Source: Psychroflexus maritimus
Lineage (GTDB): Bacteria; Bacteroidota; Bacteroidia; Flavobacteriales; Flavobacteriaceae
Length of the DNA stretch: 64,000 nucleotides
Assembly: GCF_011089875.1 (NCBI RefSeq)
Contig: NZ_JAANAS010000013.1
Coordinates: forward strand, 24,620 to 88,619
Direction: 5' to 3'
Shown here: in pieces, positions 35,250-43,649 of the stretch
How positions within the stretch are numbered: position 1 is the first letter of the stretch
Layout of the letters: each line of letters starts with the position of its first letter
Program-made: the position numbers and the translations under genes
Notes under the pieces: model-generated
Told to the model about the DNA's origin: nothing
The model's input: only the letters and a program-made list of their open reading frames with translations
Database searches by the model: none

Positions 35250-36443
35250 ATGTCTAAAACCTACCAATTTTTAGTTCTGTTATCATTATTTTCATTTTGT
35301 AATGCTCAAGAAAAAGATAGTATTTATGGAAATGTAAAATCAATAAGAGAGAAAGTTGAATTCTTAAATGATACTATTCAAAATAGAAAACTATTTAGTT
35401 TTGAAGGAGATTATGGGCATAATGGTTTTAATAGCCCTAAGTATAATCAAAGTCGTTTTCATAGTTGGTGGTACACTACTTATTGGACTCATTATATCAA
35501 TTATTTCAAAGCCTTTGACGAAAGCGGTAAACCCCTAGAGGAAACCTGGTTTTATAAGAATCAAGATACTGTGTATCATGATCAATTTTATTATAATAAG
35601 CTTGGTAAGCTTAAAAATCAGATAATAATTGAGTATGGAACAAAATCTAATATAACTTATTCGTACAATGAAAATGCTTATTTGGAATCTGTAAATACGA
35701 TTAAAGCTGACACTCTTTATGCTTCCAAAAAATATTTTTTTAATGATAAAAATTTAGTTACTGAAATAGAATACTTTAACTCCTTTATTCCAGATAAAAC
35801 CGAAAAAACACTTAAGTTTTACGACGATGAGGGAAATTTGCTTCGAATGAAAAAAATTGGTTTCTTCAGCTCTAAATTTGGAACTATCTATGAATTTGAT
35901 AAAAAAGGAAGAAAGTCAAAAGTTTTCAATCAGGTGTCATCAAATTCATTAATTATACCTGACCCTATAACACAAAATAGAGAAGATAAAGGAATAAAAC
36001 AATTGAGTGAACAATTTTTTTATGACGAAAAAGATAGAATTATTGAAACACATTATTATAAACAAGATTTTAATGATAGGACAAAAGTAGTTTTGTATCG
36101 AAAAATCAAGAATATTTACAAGGACGATTTATTAATTAAGATTATTCATTACAAAAATGCAGATTCTATAATAAGCACTAAAACTTATAAATATGATGAA
36201 AAAGGCAGGGTAATTAAAAACACTACTTCTTTTTCAAAACATAGTAAAAATAATAGAACACTTCAATACTCTTATGCTAATCATAATTTACCAACAAAAT
36301 TAATTTATGAAGACGATAGAGGAAAGACAGAGGTTGAATTTGTTCATGAGTTTGATGAAAATAAAAATTGGATCAAACAAACCAAATTTGTTAATGGCGA
36401 GAAGTTGTATGTTTGGACAAGAGAAATTACTTATTTCAAATAA
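35250..36443 (+). CDS. Secreted protein with YD-like sequence repeats
   Basis: The 397-residue product has a signal peptide (FLVLLSLFSFCNA) and recurring short motifs: FKAFDESGKPLEETWFYKN, FDKKGRKSKVFNQ, FYDEKDRIIETHYY, YKYDEKGRVIKNT and HEFDENKNWIKQ. These (Y/F)D-x-x-G/N-R/N repeats resemble the YD repeats of RHS proteins or the MORN-like antitoxin repeats. The protein is far too short for an RHS toxin and no toxin tip is visible. It is monocistronic. Function unknown; probable periplasmic or surface beta-rich protein. Confidence 0.65.
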   Translation: MSKTYQFLVLLSLFSFCNAQEKDSIYGNVKSIREKVEFLNDTIQNRKLFSFEGDYGHNGFNSPKYNQSRFHSWWYTTYWTHYINYFKAFDESGKPLEETWFYKNQDTVYHDQFYYNKLGKLKNQIIIEYGTKSNITYSYNENAYLESVNTIKADTLYASKKYFFNDKNLVTEIEYFNSFIPDKTEKTLKFYDDEGNLLRMKKIGFFSSKFGTIYEFDKKGRKSKVFNQVSSNSLIIPDPITQNREDKGIKQLSEQFFYDEKDRIIETHYYKQDFNDRTKVVLYRKIKNIYKDDLLIKIIHYKNADSIISTKTYKYDEKGRVIKNTTSFSKHSKNNRTLQYSYANHNLPTKLIYEDDRGKTEVEFVHEFDENKNWIKQTKFVNGEKLYVWTREITYFK

Positions 36444-36889
36444 ATATTTGATCTCTTAGCTGTATTTTCGTTTCTTTTAGGCAGATTTAAAAGAGTTAGT
36501 TACTTTTGAATTATGCATGAACATATTTTAAACTTATAAGTTTCTTTTTCTAAGATTAATTCTTGAATTTGATTTTACCTATAGGCAGTTTTGTTTATAT
36601 CCAATTATTTTCAAGTTGTCGATCATTCTAAAAGAACTCCGAAAGAAATAATTTTGATAACTTTGCAGAAAGAAATTATTAAGGATGATAAAAAAAAGGT
36701 TTGCGTATTTTTAAAAAACTTAAATTTAACCCCAATCCCTTCCGACTTATTTAGGAATCGGAAGTGAATTTTAAGTTGCCACTTATGTTATGTGCGTTAC
36801 CTTACATTCAACAATTTTGAGAATAAAACACGCTTATTCAATAAAAAATAAGCGTGTAAAAACTTTAAAACTGAGGTTTGTTGTAATGT
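36444..36889. other. Intergenic stretch with a hairpin and possible gene remnant
   Basis: TAACTTTG near 36657 resembles a -7 box. It is followed by an ATG at 36684 opening a 9-codon frame (MIKKRFAYF then stop). In another frame similar-looking codons continue for about 14 more residues. TTCCGA (36740-36745) pairs with TCGGAA (36758-36763). The terminator of the minus-strand gene is at 36828-36857. No real gene can be supported. Confidence 0.4.
36828..36857 (-). terminator. Intrinsic terminator of the B12-linked operon
   Basis: ACACGCTTATT (36828-36838) pairs with AATAAGCGTGT (36847-36857), an 11-bp perfect stem with an 8-nt loop. On the minus strand it is followed by TTTTATT. It lies about 33 nt after the stop of the beta-propeller gene. 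Confidence 0.85.
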
Positions 36890-37957
36890 TTAATTTAAGT
36901 AAAATCCGTTAGGACCAATCCCTGTTGAAAATTCAGCTTCAACATTCCCCGATAAATCAAAAATGAACACATCTCCATTAGAGGCAAAATCGCCTGCATC
37001 AGCAATAAATATTCTACCGTCAGCAACTAAAAATCCATAAAAAACACCAAATTCTGAATCGCTAGTGTAGGAGAGAAGTGGGGTTTCATCAAAAGCTAAA
37101 TCGCTTAAATTTGCCGTAAATACTTCGTTGGCATTGGTTAAATAGAGTATGCCTTCGCTGATTTGTAAATTAGCACTACCCTGTAGATTTTCATCAAATT
37201 CAATTTCAGTAGCTATGCTAAAGTTAGTTAAATCTACTTCAACTAATTTTTCGCTACTCAATGCATAAAGCGATTGCCCAACAATTTCCATAGAATTTAA
37301 CCCCTCGCCAACTTCAATACTTTGTATAATGCTGTTAGTATTGGGATTCAAAACACTTAATTGATTCCCCATTCCGTAGGAAGCGTTTTGAATAATTAGT
37401 TGCCCGTTATGTTCTTCAATAAATTCAACTACAGCTCCTGCATTAATTTCATTTTCAACGGTTAAACTTTCCAAATCAATAACAGCAATGTAGTCGTCAT
37501 CTGATGTTGAAAAACTTGCTTGATTGGTTACATAAGCTTTTCCATTGTAAATAGTTCCGTAGCGCGGAACGTCTAGGCCATTTTCTAAGCTTCCTTGAAG
37601 TTCAAAAGTAAAACGATCTACTACGGTAATCAAGTTACTTCCATTAGCTATGATATAAGCATTTTCTTCATCAAAAAAGATAGATTGAACAAATTGACCT
37701 AAGTCTTCACCGTTGTTTACGGCTGAAAAAACACCTTGCTCAATTTCGCTTAAATTATTAGGAATAAAGGAAATGCTCCCTTCACTCCCTCCTTCGTTCA
37801 CTACAAAAATTCCATTTTCGTAAGGTCTTTCGGTAGTAGGGTCTCCATTATTTGGGTCGTCAGGATCTTCAGCAAGGATAGCGTCATCATCTCCGCTACA
37901 AGCCATAAATAATAGACTTAAAAAAACTAATTTCAAAAAATTCGTATTCATTTTCAT
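36890..37957 (-). CDS. YncE/DUF5074-like beta-propeller lipoprotein
   Basis: The 355-residue lipoprotein (FLSLLFMAC, then SGDDDA) has repeated propeller-like blades, for example GIFVVNEGGSEGSISFI, ENAYIIANGSNLITVVDR, NSIIQSIEVGEGLNSMEIV and GRIFIADAGDFASNGDVFIF. This fits the DUF5074/YncE-type surface proteins often paired with vitamin-B12 TonB receptors in Bacteroidota. It follows the receptor by 11 bp under the cobalamin riboswitch, so a role in binding cobalamin or a related corrinoid at the cell surface is likely but inferred. Confidence 0.8.
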   Translation of the reverse strand: MKMNTNFLKLVFLSLLFMACSGDDDAILAEDPDDPNNGDPTTERPYENGIFVVNEGGSEGSISFIPNNLSEIEQGVFSAVNNGEDLGQFVQSIFFDEENAYIIANGSNLITVVDRFTFELQGSLENGLDVPRYGTIYNGKAYVTNQASFSTSDDDYIAVIDLESLTVENEINAGAVVEFIEEHNGQLIIQNASYGMGNQLSVLNPNTNSIIQSIEVGEGLNSMEIVGQSLYALSSEKLVEVDLTNFSIATEIEFDENLQGSANLQISEGILYLTNANEVFTANLSDLAFDETPLLSYTSDSEFGVFYGFLVADGRIFIADAGDFASNGDVFIFDLSGNVEAEFSTGIGPNGFYLN

Positions 37958-37968
37958 TGTATTTATAG

Positions 37969-39810
37969 TTAAAGTTGAATTAAAAATTCGAGGTTAAACA
38001 TTCTTCCGGGCATGGGTCTAAAATCGGCCGATTGGTACCTGTTGTTAAACACGTTATATACCCTAATTCCAGCTTGCATTACTGGTTTTTTTGCAAAGGT
38101 ATAATGCGCTAAAAGATGATGTAATTGATAGGTTTCGATAACTCGATCTGCATTGTTATCGGTTTGTGCAAATTGTTCGCCTACGCATACAAATTGATGG
38201 GTAAATCGCCAATTATTTATGGCATAAGCCGAGGAGAAATTCGCCTTGTGAATAGGCGTGTATGTTAATTGATTCTTAGTGTCTTGATGAATGGATTTGA
38301 CCAAAGCATAATTTGCATTCAGCTGAAGCTTGGAGTCCCCAAAATTCAATTGATAGTTTCCTGTAAATTCACCTCCGTAAGTTTTAACGCGATCTACATT
38401 TTCGGGTTGCCAGTTTCCATTAGGATTAGGAATCCATCTAATTAATTGATTAATATCATTGTAAAATGCGGTTGCCGAAAAATTCAATTTGCCTAAATGA
38501 AAATGATGGCCTAATTCAAACTGTTCCGCTGTCTCCGGTCTTAGTTCTTCGTTGCCTGAGTTTAACCAAAACAAGTCGTTAAACGTGGGTATTCTAAAGT
38601 TTTTAGATGCATTAAATTTAAGCTGATAAAAACTTGTAGCCTTCCAGTTTATACCTGCTGAATACAGCAACGGACTATCTTTTAAGTTACTCCATTCTTT
38701 TCTTGCAGAAGCTTGAAAAGTAAGTTGTTTATTCATTTCGTATTTAGCAATTAGCGAGGTGGCTAAAACAATTCTTTGGTCTTTATTTAGATTATCTCCT
38801 GAAGCTTTGGCGTTTTCGTAATTAATTAAACTATTGAATTTAAAATTTTTCCACCGGTAAGAAAAATCATGCCTAAGGTGAAGAGTTTCGGCTAAATTAG
38901 AAGTTTTTCTTTGACGATTTTTATTTTCTTGAAACGAAAAATCCTCGCTTAAATAAGCCAATCGAAGCAGAGAAGAATAATTCTTACCTTTATTTTCCCA
39001 TTCTATTAAATTCCTAAAATCTAAGTTTTCGTAAGCAGGTCTATTTTCTGAAATCCTTCGGATAGGTAAATCACGCTGACTATCAAAAATCCATAAATAA
39101 TATTTTAGTAGATTGTGTTTATTAAGCTGATGAGCTGCATCTAAATTGATGTTGAAGTGCTTAAATCTTCCGTTTGTATTGCGGTTTAAGTTTCCAGAAG
39201 TTGGAAAATCATTATCGGAGTAATTGTAATTAGTTCCCCACCGAAAGCTCCATTTCTTTGTAGAAAACTGTCCCCGATAACGACTATCTATAGTGTTGAA
39301 TTCGCCATATAGCAATTGAACTTCATTCGACAAACCCTGATTAAATTGAAGTTCAGTGTCTAAGTGAACACTTCCGCCAATAGCGCCTGTGCCATAAACT
39401 ACGCTTCCGCCTCCTGGGCGAATAGAAAGTCGATTAAAATTACCGCCTAATAAAGTATTGAAATCGCCTTGCCCATTAAATTGCGAATTAATATTGATGC
39501 CATTCCAAACAACGGCTGTTTGTTGTGCAGTTGTCCCTCTAAACGAAGGTGAAGCCACCATTCCATAACCATTTTCACGAATAAAAAATGGGGTGTTAAG
39601 TTGAATAAGTTCACTTAATCTAATCGGATTTTTTTGACGTAAGCTATCGTTCAACTTCAAGACGTATTGTCCGGTTGAAAAATCCTTAAGCTGTGGGTTG
39701 GTGATGACCACTTCTTCCAAATTTTGAGTTGCATCTAAATCAGCTTTTTGTGCAAAACAAGTGGTATGGATAGTGATCCACCAAAGTAAAATAATTAACT
39801 TTTTATACAT
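37969..39810 (-). CDS. btuB: TonB-dependent receptor, probable cobalamin transporter (BtuB-like)
   Basis: The 613-residue outer-membrane protein has a signal peptide ending at CFAQ. A TonB-box-like stretch (LEEVVITNP) leads to a plug domain (about 30-150, with ATPSFRGT-like VASPSFRGTTAQQTAVVWNG). A 22-strand-type barrel follows, ending GRMFNLEFLIQL with LRPETAEQFELGHHF in the barrel. The ligand is assigned as a cobalamin from the cobalamin riboswitch immediately upstream and the paired lipoprotein, not from the receptor sequence itself. It is the first gene of the operon. Confidence 0.85.
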   Translation of the reverse strand: MYKKLIILLWWITIHTTCFAQKADLDATQNLEEVVITNPQLKDFSTGQYVLKLNDSLRQKNPIRLSELIQLNTPFFIRENGYGMVASPSFRGTTAQQTAVVWNGININSQFNGQGDFNTLLGGNFNRLSIRPGGGSVVYGTGAIGGSVHLDTELQFNQGLSNEVQLLYGEFNTIDSRYRGQFSTKKWSFRWGTNYNYSDNDFPTSGNLNRNTNGRFKHFNINLDAAHQLNKHNLLKYYLWIFDSQRDLPIRRISENRPAYENLDFRNLIEWENKGKNYSSLLRLAYLSEDFSFQENKNRQRKTSNLAETLHLRHDFSYRWKNFKFNSLINYENAKASGDNLNKDQRIVLATSLIAKYEMNKQLTFQASARKEWSNLKDSPLLYSAGINWKATSFYQLKFNASKNFRIPTFNDLFWLNSGNEELRPETAEQFELGHHFHLGKLNFSATAFYNDINQLIRWIPNPNGNWQPENVDRVKTYGGEFTGNYQLNFGDSKLQLNANYALVKSIHQDTKNQLTYTPIHKANFSSAYAINNWRFTHQFVCVGEQFAQTDNNADRVIETYQLHHLLAHYTFAKKPVMQAGIRVYNVFNNRYQSADFRPMPGRMFNLEFLIQL

Positions 39811-39819
39811 CGCTCGCTA

Positions 39820-39840
39820 ATTCTCTTATCCCGAGAGAAT
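39820..39840 (-). promoter_or_regulatory. Hairpin between riboswitch and btuB start
   Basis: On the minus strand ATTCTC and GAGAAT (39840-39835 and 39825-39820) pair around a 9-nt loop. The stem ends 9 nt before the btuB ATG and covers the ribosome-binding region. Its loop sequence matches part of the 41-bp repeats at 12630 and 12720. It could be part of the riboswitch expression platform. Confidence 0.45.
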
Positions 39841-39860
39841 ATGCAATTATTTAAGAAATA

Positions 39861-40010
39861 GGCAGGTCTCCTGGCTTGCGTCTTACATCCACCTTCCCAT
39901 CCGCCTAAGGCGTACAGTGGTTTTGAAGTGTCGGATGTAAGCGTACGTTGGTAACGCACTAAGCTTACAGTTGCGGGAACAGCTTTCGATTTGAACGAAA
40001 TTCCCTTTTA
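39861..40010 (-). promoter_or_regulatory. Cobalamin (AdoCbl) riboswitch
   Basis: The reverse complement contains the conserved cobalamin elements in order: AAAGGGAA..., CTGTTCCCGCAACTGTAAGC, then a P6-like segment, and the B12 box GCCAGGAGACCTGCC (about 39875-39861). The element is about 150 nt and ends about 50 nt before the btuB start. It normally represses uptake genes when adenosylcobalamin or related corrinoids are plentiful. Confidence 0.93.
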
Positions 40011-40026
40011 ATGATGAACAAAGATG

Positions 40027-40535
40027 TTTTATTCACCAACCTAATTCAATGACAAAGCTAGGCTTTTTTTATTCCCTAACAAAATATTTTCTATTCAGAC
40101 ATAAACCATAATTCTATAAAAATAGAGTGTTTTTTTTACCTGTAGAGCGCATTATTCAATATCTCTTTTATAGAAAAATAAGATTTCAAGTTCTGTTGCT
40201 AATAGATAAAAGGTTCATTTTTGTAGAAGTAATAAGGTCAAATTATATTACATAAAATTGGTTAAAGCTAATCTTTACATCTATTTTCAACTAGTGGCAG
40301 TTGATTTGTAAATTACTATGACAAGCTTTATTATTTCAGGTATTTCCAAATAAAACTCAACTTATATTAGATTTATCCTGTTTTAATAATGAAAGAGTGA
40401 AATAGACTAGATTAAATTTCATAATTATTTTGTTTTTATGCTATTTTTAATCTTGCTAAGCAAAAGTTTAGTTTCTTTGTAAAATATATAAGAAGAAAAG
40501 TAGTTTAATAAACAACCTTTGAAGCATTTAATTTT
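40027..40535. other. Intergenic stretch between riboswitch and plug-less barrel gene
   Basis: About 500 bp of AT-rich sequence. It should contain the promoter for the riboswitch transcript near 40019-40026 (minus strand CATCTTTG, an imperfect -7 box). I see no gene or repeat. Confidence 0.45.
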
Positions 40536-42305
40536 ATGAAATTAAGTCAGTATTTGTCTATTTTTTTTGGACTGAGTTTGTTCTTTACTCAACAAATTTG
40601 GTCACAGCAAGAGCAAGATACCATAAAAACAGATCGTTTAATTATAACAAAGCAATACTCACCAACCGTGAATGATGCTTTTAAAATTAAAACCAAACCC
40701 GATGTTACCGAGGAAACTACCTTACCTGAGCGGAAGATTAATTACGCATTAATTAGCGTTCCGGTAGCTTCAACATTTCAACCTACTAAAGGTAGAGCAG
40801 CCTCGTTAAGGATGAGCAAAGAGCGAGATGAAATTTACAATCATTACGTGCGTTTAGGATTTGGCAATTACACCAATTTTTTAGCAGATTACCTTGGAAG
40901 TTTACAGCTTAATGCCAAGCAAAAATTAGGTATTGATTTTTCTCATTTTTCTTCCCAAGGAGGAATTGATGAAGCTTATTTTGATGATGCATTTGCAAGT
41001 AATACCTTGGATGTAGATTTTGAATCTGACGAAGGGCGTTGGATTTGGAAAACGAAAGCTGGTTTTGAACACTATTCCCATAATTATTATGGCGAACCTA
41101 TTTTTCAGGAACCTGGCTTTACTTTTAACCCAAAACATTCACCTATTCAGAATTACCTCGGATTTAATTTTGGAGCATCAGCAGCAATCTATGATTCGTT
41201 TTTAGAAGATGTGAAAGTGAATTACAATTACTTTTCAGATGATTTTGACGCGTTAGAACATCAGTTTCAATTGAAATCTAATTTTAATTTTAGTTTAGGA
41301 GGAAAGAAAATTCAGAATGAAGTTGGTTTAGATTATTTAAAAGGAGAGTTTTCAGCAGTAAATAACGGATATGCATACGGACAAGAATTAGCTTTCGAAG
41401 ATAATTATGGACAATTAATAGCTTCTTACGCGCCTTCAGTGTTTATTGAAGAAGACCGCTTTACCTTACAAATTGGAGCAGAAGTAAGCTTTTTTAATGA
41501 CGCAGAACGCAATGAAAGCAAGGTGTTTATTTATCCAAAGGTAGAGGCTAATTACCGCGTAATTCCTGATAATCTCATTGCGTATGCGGGAGTGGATGGA
41601 GGTTTAGATCAAAATTCATTTAGAAGTTTTGTTATGAATAATCCTTTTGTTTCTTCAAATTTGACCATCGTGCCTACCGATCGTCAGTACGAAAGTTTTG
41701 TGGGGGCTAAAGGGAGTAGCGGTCAATTTAGCTACAACGCTAGAGCGAGTTACAAAAATGAAGATGCCCGCGCCCTATTTAGAAACAACAATGGCCCTAA
41801 TCCAGAATTTTTTGAGCAAGCTAATATGATTAGACCTTTTGAAGTTGGTAATTCCTTTGGAGTAGTTTATGATAATTTACAGACCCTAGCTTTTGATGGC
41901 GAAGCTAATTATGATTTCTCACAAAATTTTAATTTAGGAATAAACTTTAATTATTCGATTTTTAGTACTGATAATCAAGAAGAAGCATGGAATTTACCTA
42001 ATTTGTACACCGCTGTGGTAAGTCATCTTCAACTGAATAAAAAATGGTCTTTAGGGGCTAGTTTATTCTATGTTGGCGAACGAAAAGACCTAGAGGTTTT
42101 TGGTCCTTCAGATGATTTACAATCTGAAATAATTGACGTAGATGGTTTTCTTGATTTGAGTCTTAATGTAAACTACCGATTAAATAAGCAACTTTCTGTT
42201 TTCTTTTTAGGAAATAATTTAGTGGGTGGAAATTATGAACGCTGGAATAACTACCAAGTTCAAGGTTTACAGCTTATGGGCGGTTTGACTTACCAATTTA
42301 AATAA
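40536..42305 (+). CDS. TonB-receptor-like outer-membrane beta barrel lacking a plug
   Basis: The 589-residue product has a signal peptide (LFFTQQIWSQ). A short N-terminal stretch, TDRLIITKQYSPTVNDAFK, leads directly into barrel strands such as NHYVRLGFGNYTNFLADYLG. The C-terminal segment is LSVFFLGNNLVGGNYERWNN, ending LMGGLTYQFK, which is typical of TonB-dependent receptor barrels. No plug domain is visible at the N terminus. It is monocistronic and about 80 bp from the PiT-like gene. The substrate is unknown. Confidence 0.75.
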   Translation: MKLSQYLSIFFGLSLFFTQQIWSQQEQDTIKTDRLIITKQYSPTVNDAFKIKTKPDVTEETTLPERKINYALISVPVASTFQPTKGRAASLRMSKERDEIYNHYVRLGFGNYTNFLADYLGSLQLNAKQKLGIDFSHFSSQGGIDEAYFDDAFASNTLDVDFESDEGRWIWKTKAGFEHYSHNYYGEPIFQEPGFTFNPKHSPIQNYLGFNFGASAAIYDSFLEDVKVNYNYFSDDFDALEHQFQLKSNFNFSLGGKKIQNEVGLDYLKGEFSAVNNGYAYGQELAFEDNYGQLIASYAPSVFIEEDRFTLQIGAEVSFFNDAERNESKVFIYPKVEANYRVIPDNLIAYAGVDGGLDQNSFRSFVMNNPFVSSNLTIVPTDRQYESFVGAKGSSGQFSYNARASYKNEDARALFRNNNGPNPEFFEQANMIRPFEVGNSFGVVYDNLQTLAFDGEANYDFSQNFNLGINFNYSIFSTDNQEEAWNLPNLYTAVVSHLQLNKKWSLGASLFYVGERKDLEVFGPSDDLQSEIIDVDGFLDLSLNVNYRLNKQLSVFFLGNNLVGGNYERWNNYQVQGLQLMGGLTYQFK

Positions 42306-42385
42306 GTTATTCTTAACCTTTAGGTAATATAGGCTTTTAATTATTACTTAATTTTGCAATCATAAATTTAAACGAATAGGTTTTA

Positions 42386-43570
42386 ATGGGAAGTAACAAG
42401 AATAAAAAGGGCAAAAAAACTATTAAGTATGATCGTTCAGATAGGAGTAAACCTTATTTAAATGTACTTGATTTTTTAGCAGAAGAAAAAACTTTTTTAT
42501 CTATTGTTTTAGGGGGGTTAATACTAGCAGCTGCTGTTACATTTAACGCTAATGCGGCCATGTGGTTAGGTTTCTTTTTTGCCGCTTATGCAGCCGTTGC
42601 CAATGATAGCATACAATCTTTAGGTACTTTTATAGAAAGCAATAAAGCCAGGCAGTGGTGGATTTTATGGCTTTATATTGGTGGTATTTTTGTGGTGACC
42701 GTAACTGTTAGCTTTATTCTTTACGATGGAGATGTGACCTTTCAACGTTTAATGACCTTAAATGAAGATGGTACCAAGGCATTCCCCCATCCAGTAGAAG
42801 ATTTAGGACAAAGCTTTAGTTTCTTTCAAATTATAGCGCCGTTGGTACTTTTGATTCTTACGCGTTTAAAAATGCCAGTTTCTACTACCTTTTTATTGCT
42901 TTCTGTTTTTAGTGCAACTTCTTCTGGAATAACTGAAGTTGTTGTAAAAAGTTTAAAGGGGTACGGAATTGCATTTATATTATCATTCGCTATTTGGTAC
43001 TTTTCTTACAACCTCATACGAAAGCACTTTAAAAGCAGAAAACATCATAAAGCTTGGTCTGCTGTTCAATGGATTGTGAGTGGTTCCTTATGGGCGGTTT
43101 GGGTGATGCAAGACGGTGCCAATATTGCGGTTTATTTACCTAGACAATTAAATGTTACACAGTTTTTAATTTTTACACTAACCATTTTTGCAGGATTAGG
43201 ATTATTGTTTTACTTAAGAGGGGACAAAATTCAAGAGGTAGTAAGTAAAAAGTCCCGTATTTCTGATATTAGAGCCGCTACTTTAGTCGATTTTTCTTAT
43301 GTTATTCTATTAATTTACAAACTCTTTATTTCAACAGTTCCACTTAGTACAACATGGGTTTTTTTAGGAATAATTGGTGGCCGGGAAATAGCTATCAGTT
43401 TAGCTCGTCATAAGAAAGGCAAGAAGCACAAGAAAAAAGCCGGTAAACTTATATTATCCGACTTTAGTAAAGCAATGGCAGGTTTAATTATTTCAGTGGC
43501 ACTAGCAGCCGCAGCTAACAAAGGAATTAGAGAAGATATTTTCCAAAGTATTTTGAGCCTTTTTAACTAA
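42386..43570 (+). CDS. PiT/PHO4-like inorganic phosphate transporter family protein
   Basis: This 394-residue membrane protein shows the internal two-fold repeat of PiT carriers. ANDSIQSLGTFI in the first half corresponds to MQDGANIAVYLP in the second. LKMPVSTTFLLLSV corresponds to TVPLSTTWVFLGIIGGRE. Canonical PiT proteins have GAND and PVSTT-type motifs in both halves, so the family is clear but the sequence is divergent. The N-terminal 25 residues are strongly basic, unusual for a carrier. It probably transports phosphate or another anion. Confidence 0.78.
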   Translation: MGSNKNKKGKKTIKYDRSDRSKPYLNVLDFLAEEKTFLSIVLGGLILAAAVTFNANAAMWLGFFFAAYAAVANDSIQSLGTFIESNKARQWWILWLYIGGIFVVTVTVSFILYDGDVTFQRLMTLNEDGTKAFPHPVEDLGQSFSFFQIIAPLVLLILTRLKMPVSTTFLLLSVFSATSSGITEVVVKSLKGYGIAFILSFAIWYFSYNLIRKHFKSRKHHKAWSAVQWIVSGSLWAVWVMQDGANIAVYLPRQLNVTQFLIFTLTIFAGLGLLFYLRGDKIQEVVSKKSRISDIRAATLVDFSYVILLIYKLFISTVPLSTTWVFLGIIGGREIAISLARHKKGKKHKKKAGKLILSDFSKAMAGLIISVALAAAANKGIREDIFQSILSLFN

Positions 43571-43649
43571 TTTTATGTGATTTAAGCTGATTTTTATCAT
43601 TTATAAATCAATGTAATACAGTTATTTTTGAATTAAAATTAGGATTTTA

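Noticed and set aside
12600..36889. Anti-phage defence or secretion island
   Set aside because: No restriction, toxin-antitoxin, CBASS, Gabija or similar signatures; the genes present are known metabolic, envelope and housekeeping families.
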